Positions 9,808 through 19,015 of a stretch of DNA of 64,000 nt are shown piece after piece. The notes beneath the pieces were generated by a model. It did no database searches and was not told where the DNA came from. It saw only the letters and a program-made list of their open reading frames with translations. The DNA lies in contig NZ_BAKK01000002.1 of assembly GCF_000614145.1 (NCBI RefSeq), positions 146,827 through 210,826 on the forward strand, written 5' to 3'. Both the position numbers and the translations under genes were made by a program. The stretch's first letter is position 1. The number at the start of each line of letters is the position of its first letter. The DNA comes from Bacteroides faecichinchillae JCM 17102 (GTDB lineage Bacteria > Bacteroidota > Bacteroidia > Bacteroidales > Bacteroidaceae).

Positions 9808-12240
9808 ATGCAAAAAAACCTTGTCATTGTCGAGTCTCCGGCAAAAGCTAAAACCATTGAGAAGTTTCTTGGGAAAGATTTCAAAGTCCTTTCAAGTTAC
9901 GGACATATACGCGATCTGAAAAAGAAAGAGTTCAGTATTGACATAGAAAAGAACTTCAATCCTCATTACGAAATTCCGGCAGACAAAAAGACTCTGGTTA
10001 ATACGCTGAAAGCAGAGGCAGCAAATGCAACAACAGTATGGCTCGCATCCGATGAGGACCGCGAGGGAGAAGCTATTGCATGGCATCTGTATGAAGTCTT
10101 AAATTTAAAACCGGAAAACACCAAACGAATCGTCTTCCACGAAATTACGAAGACGGCTATTTTAAAAGCAATTGAACAACCACGCGATATTGACCTCAAT
10201 CTTGTAAATGCCCAACAGGCACGAAGGATTCTAGACCGAATTGTTGGTTTTGAATTATCTCCTGTGCTTTGGAAAAAAGTAAAACCTGCTCTATCCGCTG
10301 GGCGTGTACAATCTGTAGCTGTCCGCCTGATTGTAGAACGCGAACGAGAAATTCATGCATTCAAAACAGAAGCATCTTATCGTGTCACTGCCATTTTCTT
10401 GGTTCCGGATACGGACGGAAAGCTGGTTGAGATGAAAGCTGAGTTAGCCCGTCGCATCAAAACTAAAAAAGAAGCAAAGGCATTTCTCGACGCTTGTCAG
10501 GGGGCTACTTTCACCATTGATGATATCAGCACACGCCCAATAAAGAAAACACCTCCTGCTCCATTCACTACTTCTACACTGCAACAGGAAGCTGCACGCA
10601 AGTTAGGTTATACTGTAGCGCAAACAATGATGATCGCACAACGCTTATATGAATCTGGACTTATCACTTATATGCGTACCGACTCTGTGAATCTATCGGA
10701 ATATGCAACTACAAGTAGCAAGGAAGCTATTATTCAAATGATGGGCGAACGTTATGTACACTCCCGCCATTTTGAAACAAAGACCAAAGGAGCTCAGGAG
10801 GCACACGAAGCAATTCGTCCTACCTATATGGAACACCAATCTATTGAAGGTAGTTCACAGGAGAAAAAACTATATAGCTTAATCTGGAAGCGTACTATTG
10901 CTTCACAAATGGCCGATGCTGAACTTGAAAAAACCACTGCTAATATTTCAATCACTAATAGCAGTGACATTTTTACTGCAACTGGTGAGATAATCAAATT
11001 CGACGGTTTTTTGCGTGTTTATCGCGAATCTTACGATGATGATAATGAACAAGAAGACGAAAGCCATTTATTGCCTCCTTTAACTAAAGGCCAGAAATTA
11101 GAACAAGGTCCCATCATGGCAACGGAACGTTTCACTCAGCGTCCACCCCGTTATACGGAAGCAAGTCTCGTACGTAAGTTGGAAGAGTTAGGTATCGGAC
11201 GTCCTTCTACTTATGCCCCTACCATTTCTACCATTCAACAACGCGAATATGTAGAAAAAGGTAATAAAGAAGGTGAAAAACGTACCTTCAATGTACTGAC
11301 CTTAAAAGACAATCAAATCAACGATGAGACCAACTCTGAAATTACCGGTACAGAAAAAGCCAAGCTTTTCCCAACAGATACGGGAACAGTAGTAAACGAT
11401 TTCCTTACTGAATATTTCCCGGATATCCTAGATTACAACTTTACTGCAAACGTAGAAAAAGAGTTCGACGAAATAGCAGAAGGAGATGTACAGTGGACCT
11501 CTATTATGAAAAACTTCTATGAACAATTTCATCCATCTGTAGAAAAAACGTTGTCTATTAAAACAGAGCACAAAGTAGGAGAACGTATTTTGGGAGAAGA
11601 ACCGGGAACGGGAAAAACTGTTTCTGTAAAAATAGGCCGTTTCGGACCTGTAGTACAGATAGGAACAGTGGATGACGAAGAAAAACCACGTTTCGCTTCA
11701 ATGAAGAAGGGACAATCCTTAGAGACGATCACATTGGAGGAGGCGTTGGATTTATTTAAATTGCCACGTACTATTGGTGAATACGAAGGGGTAACAGTTT
11801 CTGTAGGCGCTGGTCGTTTTGGCCCTTATATACAACATAATAAGGTATATGTATCACTTCCGAAAACACTTGATCCAATGAAAATTACACTCGAGGAGGC
11901 AGAGCAACTGATCTTAGAAAAACGTACTAAAGAAGCTAAACGCCATATCAAGAAGTTTGAAGAAGAACCTGAGCTTGAGATTCTAAACGGGCGTTATGGG
12001 CCTTACATTACTTATAAAGGCAAAAACTATAAGATCCCTAAAGATATTGTTCCACAAGATCTGAATCTAGAAAGTTGTATGGGGCTTATTAAAATACAAG
12101 AAGAGAAAGAAGCTGAGGCACCTGCTAATCCAAAGGCAAAACCTAATGTAAAGAAAGAGGAGCCCAAAGATGAACCTAAAACAAAGGCAAAACCAAAGTC
12201 TAAAATGAAGACTAAAACTACCACCACCAAAAAGATATAA
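9808..12240 (+). CDS. topA: DNA topoisomerase I (type IA)
   Basis: 810 residues from the chosen start. It relaxes negative supercoils through a transient 5'-phosphotyrosine. Toprim domain: MQKNLVIVESPAKAKTIEKF at the start and the acidic DEDREGEAIAWHL motif at about 80. The catalytic Tyr lies in LITYMRTDSVNLS at about 290. The C terminus carries topoisomerase repeats (GRFGPVVQIG, GRFGPYIQHN, GRYGPYITY) in place of Cys4 zinc fingers and ends in a Lys/Pro-rich tail, as in other Bacteroidetes. An in-frame ATG at 9778 would add ten residues. I prefer 9808 because the protein family begins at MQKN and 9778 is only a few bases from the predicted start of transcription. A strong terminator follows, so it is monocistronic. 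Confidence 0.95.
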   Translation: MQKNLVIVESPAKAKTIEKFLGKDFKVLSSYGHIRDLKKKEFSIDIEKNFNPHYEIPADKKTLVNTLKAEAANATTVWLASDEDREGEAIAWHLYEVLNLKPENTKRIVFHEITKTAILKAIEQPRDIDLNLVNAQQARRILDRIVGFELSPVLWKKVKPALSAGRVQSVAVRLIVEREREIHAFKTEASYRVTAIFLVPDTDGKLVEMKAELARRIKTKKEAKAFLDACQGATFTIDDISTRPIKKTPPAPFTTSTLQQEAARKLGYTVAQTMMIAQRLYESGLITYMRTDSVNLSEYATTSSKEAIIQMMGERYVHSRHFETKTKGAQEAHEAIRPTYMEHQSIEGSSQEKKLYSLIWKRTIASQMADAELEKTTANISITNSSDIFTATGEIIKFDGFLRVYRESYDDDNEQEDESHLLPPLTKGQKLEQGPIMATERFTQRPPRYTEASLVRKLEELGIGRPSTYAPTISTIQQREYVEKGNKEGEKRTFNVLTLKDNQINDETNSEITGTEKAKLFPTDTGTVVNDFLTEYFPDILDYNFTANVEKEFDEIAEGDVQWTSIMKNFYEQFHPSVEKTLSIKTEHKVGERILGEEPGTGKTVSVKIGRFGPVVQIGTVDDEEKPRFASMKKGQSLETITLEEALDLFKLPRTIGEYEGVTVSVGAGRFGPYIQHNKVYVSLPKTLDPMKITLEEAEQLILEKRTKEAKRHIKKFEEEPELEILNGRYGPYITYKGKNYKIPKDIVPQDLNLESCMGLIKIQEEKEAEAPANPKAKPNVKKEEPKDEPKTKAKPKSKMKTKTTTTKKI

Positions 12241-12263
12241 AATCTTGAAGTAATATGTTTATA

Positions 12264-12306
12264 AAAAAGCCGGTAAGCTCGGAGATGTCCAGTTTACCGG
12301 CTTTTT
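12264..12306 (+). terminator. Rho-independent terminator of topA
   Basis: AAAAAGCCGGTAA pairs with TTTACCGGCTTTTT across a 16-base loop, followed by more T residues. It begins 23 bases after the topA stop. Confidence 0.9.
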
Positions 12307-12356
12307 CTTTTTATCGATCTATATTACTAGATTTTAGCATTTTACATTTAATATAT

Positions 12357-12388
12357 TTTGTTTATCTACATTATTGTACTTATATTTG
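12357..12388 (+). promoter_or_regulatory. Promoter of the LruC-domain gene
   Basis: TTTG at 12357-12360 and TATATTTG at 12381-12388, 20 bases apart, match the Bacteroides -33/-7 consensus. Transcription would start near 12395, giving a leader of about 48 bases. Confidence 0.75.
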
Positions 12389-12442
12389 TAACCTAAGAAG
12401 TGGGAACATTAAAATACAAGTTTTACAAACAAACAAACGATT

Positions 12443-14479
12443 ATGCTAACAAAAAAAATCACAGCAGTAATTTACGGAATTATATGCTTAGCTCCATTAT
12501 CCAGTTGTATCGAAAAAGATTTGTATCAAACACCGGAAGCTAAACCAGCTGATACATACTTTGGATACACAACATCCTCTAATTGCAATGTAGATTTATC
12601 TTATGATTTTAAAAGCTATCAAGTAGTTTTTGAGTTATATGCTAAAAATCCACTTTCAGAAGACGGGAACGGTAATCTCATTAAGACAGAAGAAGAACCT
12701 GTTTACCGCGGGAGTACTGATAAATATGGTGCTTTTAATGGTGATATATCTATTCCATCTTATCTGACGGAATTATATCTATATTCAGATTTTCTCGGAA
12801 CAATTAGTCCAATCAAACTTCCAATTGTAAATGGTAAAATTACTTTTGACCAAAACACATTTAAACAGAATCTGAATAATACCAAAAGCAAGATTAGAAG
12901 CTTTACACCAAACAATTATGGATATCCAGATAATTACAAAATTTTGGGTGACTGGAATCAAATAGGATGCCCAGCTTACCTTTCTCCTGTAACAACAGAA
13001 ATAAATGACCAGCTTATGTACAACATTCGCGAAGTATTTATCAAACCAGGGGGGAATGCAAAAATGGGAGAAAAATTTCCACAATATGTAGATGATGGGG
13101 TAAACATAGAAATCAATATAGTCAAACCTACTAAAATTGGTTTGGTCATGCTTACTAGCACAGCTACAAAGCAGAATACTGTAGGATACTTTACTTATCC
13201 TACTCACCAAAAGCCGACTAACGTTTCAAATATTACTCCAATCATCGCTTATCCACGCATATCAACTGCTATATGTAACTCTACTACCACAGCAGGCAGT
13301 ATGTATACTGGCGATCGAGTAGAATTAAAATATTGGAATGGAACAGAATTAGTAGATGAATTTCCTGCTGGAGTAAGTATTGCGTGGTTCATGATGGAAT
13401 CTTCCTTCAATCAGACTAACTCCGGAATACGAAATAATAAACGCACATTTTACTCTATCCGGAAATTAAACAATAGTGGCGAGCACCGTACTATAGCTCT
13501 AAAAGACAAGACAGGGCAAGTAGTTGCATTTGGAATGGAAGATGCCACCAACTTCAAGCCTATTGACAATACTAAACAAGGGAATTTCGGTGATGCAGTA
13601 TTCTATCTTGATTTCTCCGATGGAGAGTCTATTGAAACAGGTGGCGTAGAAGAACTTCCTGATACGCCATTCAACGATTTTTACACTTCGTTCAAAGGTG
13701 TATTATCATTCGAAGATTATTGGCCAGCCAAAGGAGATTACGACATGAATGATATGGTTATAGAATACAAACGTGACATTTATAAAAGTGCATTGACTGA
13801 TAAAGTACAAAAGATCGTAGATACATTCGTTCCCAAACATAATGGTGCAACAACACAAAATGGATTTGGTTATCAGCTCAGTGGTATTTCCAATAACGAT
13901 ATAGTAAAAGTTAGCATCGAGTCCGAGGGAATTACCTCTAAATTCATGGAAGGACAAACATTGGAATCCGGACAAAATTACCCGACCATCATCCTATTTG
14001 ACGACATAAAAATGGCTTTGAATAAGACCTTTACAGTCACAATAGACATTGTAAAAGAGAAATTCTCGGAACAAGCTTTTACACCTTTCTTCAATAATGC
14101 CTATTGGGAAAAGAATTATAGCAAATTTAATATGAATCCTTTCATTATTATTTCCAGTAACTCAGAGCGTGGCAGGGAAGCTCACATTGTAAAATTTCCC
14201 CCGACTCAAAAAATGGATAGTTCATATTTCAACGATAAATTTGATAAATCTAATCCAAATGAAGGACTATATTACGTAAATGATGAGAATTTGCCTACAG
14301 GACTTCAAATAAGTGGTGCCAGCGTAGGAACAATAAAAGGAACGGACTTCCTGATCCCAGTTGAAAAAACAAGTATCAAAGAAGCATACTCAAAGTTTGA
14401 GAGTTGGGCATCCAGTTTCGGAAAAAACAATGGAACTTGGTGGCATAGTCCTGATATGTCAAAGGTTATTACAGAATAG
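12443..14479 (+). CDS. LruC-domain (DUF4842-like) lipoprotein
   Basis: 678 residues. The signal peptide ends at LSSC (Cys about residue 23), followed by IEKD, which has acidic residues near the lipid anchor and may reach the outer surface. The middle has Ig-like beta-rich stretches. From about residue 415 the sequence FKGVLSFEDYWPAKGDYDMNDMVIEYK is the hallmark of the LruC domain, with an acidic loop (GDYDMNDM) that could bind calcium. These proteins are common in Bacteroides, are often surface or vesicle associated, and have no assigned reaction. It is flanked by its own promoter and a hairpin, so it is a single-gene unit between topA and a small membrane gene. Confidence 0.8.
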   Translation: MLTKKITAVIYGIICLAPLSSCIEKDLYQTPEAKPADTYFGYTTSSNCNVDLSYDFKSYQVVFELYAKNPLSEDGNGNLIKTEEEPVYRGSTDKYGAFNGDISIPSYLTELYLYSDFLGTISPIKLPIVNGKITFDQNTFKQNLNNTKSKIRSFTPNNYGYPDNYKILGDWNQIGCPAYLSPVTTEINDQLMYNIREVFIKPGGNAKMGEKFPQYVDDGVNIEINIVKPTKIGLVMLTSTATKQNTVGYFTYPTHQKPTNVSNITPIIAYPRISTAICNSTTTAGSMYTGDRVELKYWNGTELVDEFPAGVSIAWFMMESSFNQTNSGIRNNKRTFYSIRKLNNSGEHRTIALKDKTGQVVAFGMEDATNFKPIDNTKQGNFGDAVFYLDFSDGESIETGGVEELPDTPFNDFYTSFKGVLSFEDYWPAKGDYDMNDMVIEYKRDIYKSALTDKVQKIVDTFVPKHNGATTQNGFGYQLSGISNNDIVKVSIESEGITSKFMEGQTLESGQNYPTIILFDDIKMALNKTFTVTIDIVKEKFSEQAFTPFFNNAYWEKNYSKFNMNPFIIISSNSERGREAHIVKFPPTQKMDSSYFNDKFDKSNPNEGLYYVNDENLPTGLQISGASVGTIKGTDFLIPVEKTSIKEAYSKFESWASSFGKNNGTWWHSPDMSKVITE

Positions 14480-14503
14480 AAGTTATATTCTTAATATAAA
14501 TAG

Positions 14504-14555
14504 ACTGTCTCAAAATTTGAGAACACCGGAAAAGTAATTTCTATCTTGAGACAGT
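14504..14555. terminator. Long inverted repeat with ACTGTCTCAA arms
   Basis: ACTGTCTCAA (14504-14513) and TTGAGACAGT (14546-14555) are perfect inverted copies, with a T-rich tract after the right arm (TTATTTTTT). The left arm also overlaps a smaller palindrome (TCTCAAAATTTGAGA). It probably terminates the LruC gene. A short mobile-element remnant is an alternative. Confidence 0.6.
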
Positions 14556-14581
14556 TTATTTTTTATATCGTTTTTTCTTAC

Positions 14582-14993
14582 CTATCCTTTCATCTTATAA
14601 CCTGCATCAGGAAATAGCATATCATAAACAATCACAAAGATAAATACTGACGTTATTATTATATTTATCAACAACAAAGAAAGATGATATACAAAACCAC
14701 CCCATAATTCGTTTAAAGTTTGCCGTAAAATGATGCTTACCCAATACATAGTTAACGTAAAATGTTAGCCCTACTTGTATCAAGACATAACAAATAGCAA
14801 AAATAAGTCCTCGATAAGTAAAAGCACATGAAATAGCAGGTGTCATCAACGAGCCAATCCAAATCAAATAGTGTGATAAATAATGATAAAGTGTGTAACA
14901 GAAAACACATAAATCAAACAACAATTCGGAATAAGAAACTGAAGCTGTTTCTGCTTTTCTATTCCGAAGTAAAAGATAGAAAGAATAAAACAT
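14582..14993 (-). CDS. Small hydrophobic membrane protein, probable frameshift
   Basis: The raw frame (14622-14993) encodes 123 residues with about three hydrophobic spans (LFDLCVFCYTLYHYL, TYRGLIFAICYVLIQVGL and the region after it). Near 14705 a G4 run (C4 on the plus strand) appears to change frame. Reading with one G fewer, or two more, continues as GGFVYHLSLLLINIIITSV and a further membrane span, ending in a charged tail at a stop at 14582-14584, a more plausible C terminus than the raw one. I recognise no family. It lies downstream of argS on the same strand, with a perfect hairpin directly before its ATG. Confidence 0.45.
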
Positions 14994-15032
14994 ACGGGAT
15001 TCCTTTAATAAATAATAGTAAAGAAATCCCGT
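14994..15032 (-). terminator. 14-bp perfect hairpin between argS and the membrane gene
   Basis: On the minus strand ACGGGATTTCTTTA pairs with TAAAGGAATCCCGT over 14 pairs (one wobble), loop 11 bases. It starts 28 bases after the argS stop and ends at the base before the ATG of the small membrane gene. The following sequence is U-rich (ATGTTTTATTCTTT), so it may be the argS terminator; it also buries the only purine-rich AAAGGA tract before the ATG. Confidence 0.65.
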
Positions 15033-15060
15033 AAAAGTATCTTTTATTCAGAGAAACAAC

Positions 15061-16854
15061 CTACATTCTAGAGGGAACCTCAATTCCCAACAAACCCATT
15101 CCTAAACGAACAACCTTAGCAACATTTGCAGAAAGAGCAATCCGGAAGATTTTCAACGCTTCATTCTCTTCACGCAAAATACTAAAATCATGATAGAACT
15201 GATTATACTCTTTTACCAAGTCATATGTATAATTTGCAATGATAGAAGGACTATAATCTTCACCAGCTTGTTTCACAGTAGCAGCAAAATCTGCAACCAT
15301 TTGAATCAATCCTTCTTCCTTTTCGCTCAATTGAATACCTGCAGGAATTTCTTTCGGAATCACAATCCCCGACTCTTTCGCTTTACGAAGTACAGATTGA
15401 ATACGAGCATAAGTATATTGAATGAAAGGCCCGGTATTACCATTAAAGTCAATTGATTCTTTCGGATTGAAAGTCATATTCTTGCGAGCATCTACCTTAA
15501 GAATAAAATATTTCAAAGCTCCCAAACCTACGATACGAGCAATATCGTCTGCTTCTTCTTTGGTCAGCCCATCTAATTTACCAAGTTCTTCCGATGTTTC
15601 TTTTGCTGTAGCAATCATTTCTTCCATTAAATCGTCTGCATCCACTACAGTTCCTTCACGAGATTTCATCTTACCTTCTGGTAATTCTACCATCCCATAA
15701 GAAAAGTGTACCAACCCCTTTCCCCATTCAAAACCTAATTTATCAAGCAAGATAGAAAGTACCTGAAAATGATAATTCTGTTCATTACCTACTACATAAA
15801 TCATTTTATCAATCGAATAATCCGCAAAACGAAGTTTAGCAGTACCAATATCCTGAGTCATATATACAGATGTCCCGTCACCACGAAGAAGAAGTTTATG
15901 ATCCAATCCTTCCGCAGTCAAGTCAGCCCACACAGAACCATCTTCTTTTTTAAAGAAAAAACCTTTCTCTAGGCCTTCCATTACTTTCTCTTTCCCTTCA
16001 AGATATGTATCGGATTCATAATATATTTTATCAAAGCTAACGCCCATTTTTTTGTAGGTTTCATCAAATCCGGCATATACCCAATTATTCATCATAGTCC
16101 ATAAAGCACGAACTTCCGGATCGCCAGCCTCCCACTTAACAAGCATCTCACGAGCTTCTTGCATTAACGGAGAAGCAGCTTCCGCCTCTTCTTTCGTCAT
16201 GCCTTTTGCCATTAGTCCCGCAATTTCCGCTTTATAGTGTTTATCAAAAGAAACATAATAATCACCTACTAGATGATCACCTTTTTTGCCCGAATTCTCA
16301 GGAGTCTCTCCATTACCATATTTTTTCCACGCCAACATAGATTTACAAATATGGATTCCACGATCATTTACAATATTTGTTTTGACAACTTTATTACCAT
16401 TAGCAGCAACAATATTGGCCAATGCATTTCCTAAAAGATTATTGCGTACATGGCCTAAGTGTAGTGGTTTGTTCGTGTTCGGAGAAGAATACTCAATCAT
16501 AACTAGCGGAGACTTTTCTGTAGCCTTTACCAAACCATATTGTTCATCAGCTTGAATACCATTAAGCAATTCAATCCAAGTAGCTGAAGCAATAGTCAGG
16601 TTCAGAAAACCTTTTATCACATTAAAAGCTGCCACAGCCGGTTCATTTGCCTTTAAGTATTCACCTATTTCCAGAGCTGTCTGCTCCGGTCCTTTTCTTG
16701 ACATTTTCAAGAATGGAAATACGACTAATGTCAGATGTCCCTCAAATTCTTTCTTGGTCTTCTGCAATTGCACCATCTTCACAGGCACTTCCTGACCGTA
16801 AAGTGCTTTCAGTCCGTTGATAACGGACTCTACAAGTTTATCTTCTATCTTCAT
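15061..16854 (-). CDS. argS: Arginyl-tRNA synthetase
   Basis: 597 residues. It attaches Arg to tRNA-Arg, class Ia. N-terminal additional domain at about 1-110; the HIGH-type motif is SSPNTNKPLHLGHVRNNLLG at about 120-140; the KMSKS-type loop is GKMKSREGTVVDADDL; the DALR anticodon-binding domain is C-terminal and ends LGMGLLGIEVPSRM. An upstream extension to 16929 is open, but ATG at 16854 gives the family N terminus MKIEDKLVESV, and the promoter at 16876-16883 lies just before it, so the longer start is unlikely. It is read from its own promoter directly after the HU terminator. A tRNA-Arg(CCU) gene lies 10 kb away. Confidence 0.95.
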   Translation of the reverse strand: MKIEDKLVESVINGLKALYGQEVPVKMVQLQKTKKEFEGHLTLVVFPFLKMSRKGPEQTALEIGEYLKANEPAVAAFNVIKGFLNLTIASATWIELLNGIQADEQYGLVKATEKSPLVMIEYSSPNTNKPLHLGHVRNNLLGNALANIVAANGNKVVKTNIVNDRGIHICKSMLAWKKYGNGETPENSGKKGDHLVGDYYVSFDKHYKAEIAGLMAKGMTKEEAEAASPLMQEAREMLVKWEAGDPEVRALWTMMNNWVYAGFDETYKKMGVSFDKIYYESDTYLEGKEKVMEGLEKGFFFKKEDGSVWADLTAEGLDHKLLLRGDGTSVYMTQDIGTAKLRFADYSIDKMIYVVGNEQNYHFQVLSILLDKLGFEWGKGLVHFSYGMVELPEGKMKSREGTVVDADDLMEEMIATAKETSEELGKLDGLTKEEADDIARIVGLGALKYFILKVDARKNMTFNPKESIDFNGNTGPFIQYTYARIQSVLRKAKESGIVIPKEIPAGIQLSEKEEGLIQMVADFAATVKQAGEDYSPSIIANYTYDLVKEYNQFYHDFSILREENEALKIFRIALSANVAKVVRLGMGLLGIEVPSRM

Positions 16855-16875
16855 AATCAAGTTGTTTCTTGCGCG

Positions 16876-16883
16876 CAAAGATA
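16876..16883 (-). promoter_or_regulatory. argS promoter, -7 box
   Basis: CAAAGATA on the plus strand reads TATCTTTG on the minus strand (TAnnTTTG). The argS ATG is 22 bases downstream. It directly abuts the HU terminator. Confidence 0.65.
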
Positions 16884-16911
16884 CAAAAAAAGGAGACGCA
16901 ACGCGCCTCCT
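16884..16911 (-). terminator. Terminator of the HU gene
   Basis: On the minus strand AGGAG-G-CGC pairs with GCG-T-CTCCT (one internal mismatch around a 3-base loop), followed by a run of T. It begins 28 bases after the HU stop. The plus-strand side is also followed by T5. Confidence 0.75.
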
Positions 16912-16938
16912 CTTTTTAATTTCTTTCAACCATATATT

Positions 16939-17211
16939 TCATTCAACAGCTGCAGACAGTTCAGCACCCGGTTTAAATTTAGCTACTTTCTTAGCAGGAA
17001 TAGTAATACTTGCCTTTGTAGAAGGATTAATACCGGTTCTTGCAGCTCTTTCACTAACAGCGAAAGTTCCAAAACCAACCAAAGATACTTTGTCACCAGC
17101 TTTCATAGCATTAGTAACTGAAGTGATGAAAGCCTCAAGAGCTCTCTTTGCATCGGCTTTACTCATTTGAGCTTCGGTAGCCATTGCACTAATAAGTTCA
17201 GACTTATTCAT
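16939..17211 (-). CDS. HU-family DNA-binding protein
   Basis: 90 residues, the normal length of HU. It binds and bends DNA without strong sequence preference and helps organise the nucleoid. [28 protein letters not shown] is the dimerisation helix pair. [27 protein letters not shown] is the beta-arm region with the RxGxNPxT tip that intercalates into DNA, followed by the C-terminal strand [11 protein letters not shown]. It is monocistronic, with a clear promoter upstream and terminator downstream. Confidence 0.95.
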   Translation of the reverse strand: MNKSELISAMATEAQMSKADAKRALEAFITSVTNAMKAGDKVSLVGFGTFAVSERAARTGINPSTKASITIPAKKVAKFKPGAELSAAVE

Positions 17212-17271
17212 GATACGTAAAATGATTAATTAATATATATGTTACACAAAAGATTTCTCACAAGAACCTTA

Positions 17272-17302
17272 CAAATATAGACGAACAAAACAACATATCA
17301 AA
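17272..17302 (-). promoter_or_regulatory. HU promoter
   Basis: CAAATATA (17272-17279) reads TATATTTG on the minus strand, with CAAA (TTTG) at 17299-17302, 19 bases further upstream. This is a full -33/-7 match about 60 bases before the HU ATG. Confidence 0.8.
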
Positions 17303-17385
17303 TAAAAACATCAAAAAAACGCAGCAATTTATTGAAAAAGAGCTAATAGGATGTCATTTTCATGCTTTAAAACAGAATTTATTCG

Positions 17386-17393
17386 TACTTTTG
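17386..17393 (+). promoter_or_regulatory. Promoter of the rhomboid operon, -7 box
   Basis: TACTTTTG matches TAnnTTTG, 30 bases before the first rhomboid ATG. It diverges from the HU promoter. Confidence 0.65.
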
Positions 17394-17423
17394 CATTTAA
17401 ACTATAAATAATCAGAAATCAAA

Positions 17424-18128
17424 ATGATGCCAACTGTAACTAAAAACCTGATAATTATCAATATACTTATATTTTTTGGAACGATTGTTGCCCAACGTTA
17501 CGGCATAGACTTAACTAATTATCTAGGATTACATTTTTTCCTCGCAAGCGATTTTAATCCAGCACAACTTATAACTTATATGTTTATGCATGCTGGATTC
17601 CTCCACATCTTTTTTAATATGTTCGCCTTATTTATGTTCGGCCCGATTCTCGAACAAACTTGGGGACCTAAACGTTTTTTGTTTTACTATATTGCTTGTG
17701 GTATTGGTGCAGGGCTTATTCAGGAAGGTGTTCAATTTGCTACTTATGCAACCAGCGATCTTTCACAGTTACAGTTATCAGACATGATTCCTGTAAGAAA
17801 TCTAGTAGGAGGTATTACCAATATGACTGTACAGAGTTACCTCAACAATTGGACTACTGTAGGTGCTTCGGGAGCCGTATATGCCATCTTGCTTGCATTC
17901 GGTATGTTGTATCCCAATAATCGATTGTTTATTTTCCCGTTGCCCTTTCCTATCAAAGCAAAGTTTTTTGTTATCGGATATGCTGCAATTGAATTATGGT
18001 CAGGACTATCCAATAGCGCAGGAGATAATGTCGCCCATTTCGCCCATCTGGGGGGAATGTTATTCGGACTTATCTTAATTTTATATTGGAGAAAAAAAAG
18101 TAGAGGTAATGGGACATATTATAGCTGA
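17424..18128 (+). CDS. Rhomboid-family intramembrane serine protease
   Basis: 234 residues with about six membrane helices. Rhomboids cut membrane helices within the bilayer. Visible features: HAGFLHIFFNMFALFMFG with the HxxxN loop-1 signature at about 56-66; catalytic Ser in TVGASGAVYAILLAFG (GxSG) at about 150; catalytic His in HFAHLGGMLFG at about 205. Upstream is its own promoter; downstream it overlaps the next rhomboid gene by 20 bases, so the two are translationally coupled. The first two codons are ATG ATG, so the start may be 17427. Substrate unknown. Confidence 0.9.
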   Translation: MMPTVTKNLIIINILIFFGTIVAQRYGIDLTNYLGLHFFLASDFNPAQLITYMFMHAGFLHIFFNMFALFMFGPILEQTWGPKRFLFYYIACGIGAGLIQEGVQFATYATSDLSQLQLSDMIPVRNLVGGITNMTVQSYLNNWTTVGASGAVYAILLAFGMLYPNNRLFIFPLPFPIKAKFFVIGYAAIELWSGLSNSAGDNVAHFAHLGGMLFGLILILYWRKKSRGNGTYYS

Positions 18129-19011
18129 TTTAAAAGAAACATTCAGAAGAGGAAATATCTTCATCCAACTAATTTTTATCAATGTAGCCATTTTTGTTAT
18201 TGGCACATTAATAAGTGTATCCTTGCAGTTGTTCAACCAAAGTGCCACAGGAATATTTGATCTATTTGCTTTACCGGCTTCTTTTCCCCGGTTCATTCTT
18301 CAACCATGGTCACTTTTCACTTATATGTTTATGCACGCCGGTTTTATGCATATTCTGTTCAATATGCTTTGGCTATACTGGTTTGGAAGCTTATTCCTCT
18401 ATTTCTTTTCTGCAAAACATTTACGTGGGTTATATATCCTAGGAGGGGTTTGTGGTGGTTTACTTTATATGGCTGCTTACAATATATTCCCTTATTTCAG
18501 CCACGCTGTTTCAAGCTCCACTTTAGTAGGTGCTTCCGCATCTGTATTGGCCATCGTAGCAGCTACCGCTTACAGGGAACCCAATTACAAAGTACAACTT
18601 TTCCTTTTTGGTGCATTACGTCTGAAATACCTGGCATTAATTGTGATAGGAACTGACTTGTTATTTGTTACTTCAAGTAATGCAGGAGGACATATTGCCC
18701 ATTTGGGAGGTGCTCTTGCCGGACTTTGGTTCGCCGCGTGTCTAAGCAAAGGAAAAGATATAACCAGATGGATCAATGGATTGCTGGACAGTTTCATGTC
18801 TTTATTCAAAAAAAAGACATGGAAGCGCAAACCAAAAATGAAAGTGCATTATGGCGGCCAGACTTCTCGTGATAAGGATTACGATTACAATGCACGCAAA
18901 AAAGCACAATCAGAAGAAGTAGACCGCATACTGGAAAAACTAAAAAAATCCGGTTACGAAAGTCTGACAACAGAAGAAAAGAAAAGCTTGTTTGATGCAA
19001 GCAAAAGATAG
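18109..19011 (+). CDS. Second rhomboid-family protease
   Basis: 300 residues. Same fold as the gene before it: HAGFMHILFNMLWLYWFG in loop 1, Ser in LVGASASVLAIVAATA, His in HIAHLGGALAGLW. The Ser motif is GASA, not GASG, so the oxyanion turn is slightly altered, although the Ser-His dyad remains. After the last helix there is a cytosolic tail of about 85 residues (KKKTWKRKPKMKVHYGGQ and EKLKKSGYESLTTEEKK) that the first rhomboid lacks. Its start lies inside the first gene, and the next gene follows after four bases. The pair may be a heteromeric or specialised protease unit; that is inference. Confidence 0.88.
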   Translation: MGHIIADLKETFRRGNIFIQLIFINVAIFVIGTLISVSLQLFNQSATGIFDLFALPASFPRFILQPWSLFTYMFMHAGFMHILFNMLWLYWFGSLFLYFFSAKHLRGLYILGGVCGGLLYMAAYNIFPYFSHAVSSSTLVGASASVLAIVAATAYREPNYKVQLFLFGALRLKYLALIVIGTDLLFVTSSNAGGHIAHLGGALAGLWFAACLSKGKDITRWINGLLDSFMSLFKKKTWKRKPKMKVHYGGQTSRDKDYDYNARKKAQSEEVDRILEKLKKSGYESLTTEEKKSLFDASKR

Positions 19012-19015
19012 AAGC

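Noticed and set aside
13706..13975. Minus-strand ORFs inside the LruC gene
   Set aside because: Low-complexity, Cys/Ile-rich translations opposite a good gene with its own promoter.
14504..14555. A mobile-element end or MITE with ACTGTCTCAA arms
   Set aside because: Only one copy is seen, no target duplication was found, and the T-rich tail fits a terminator better.
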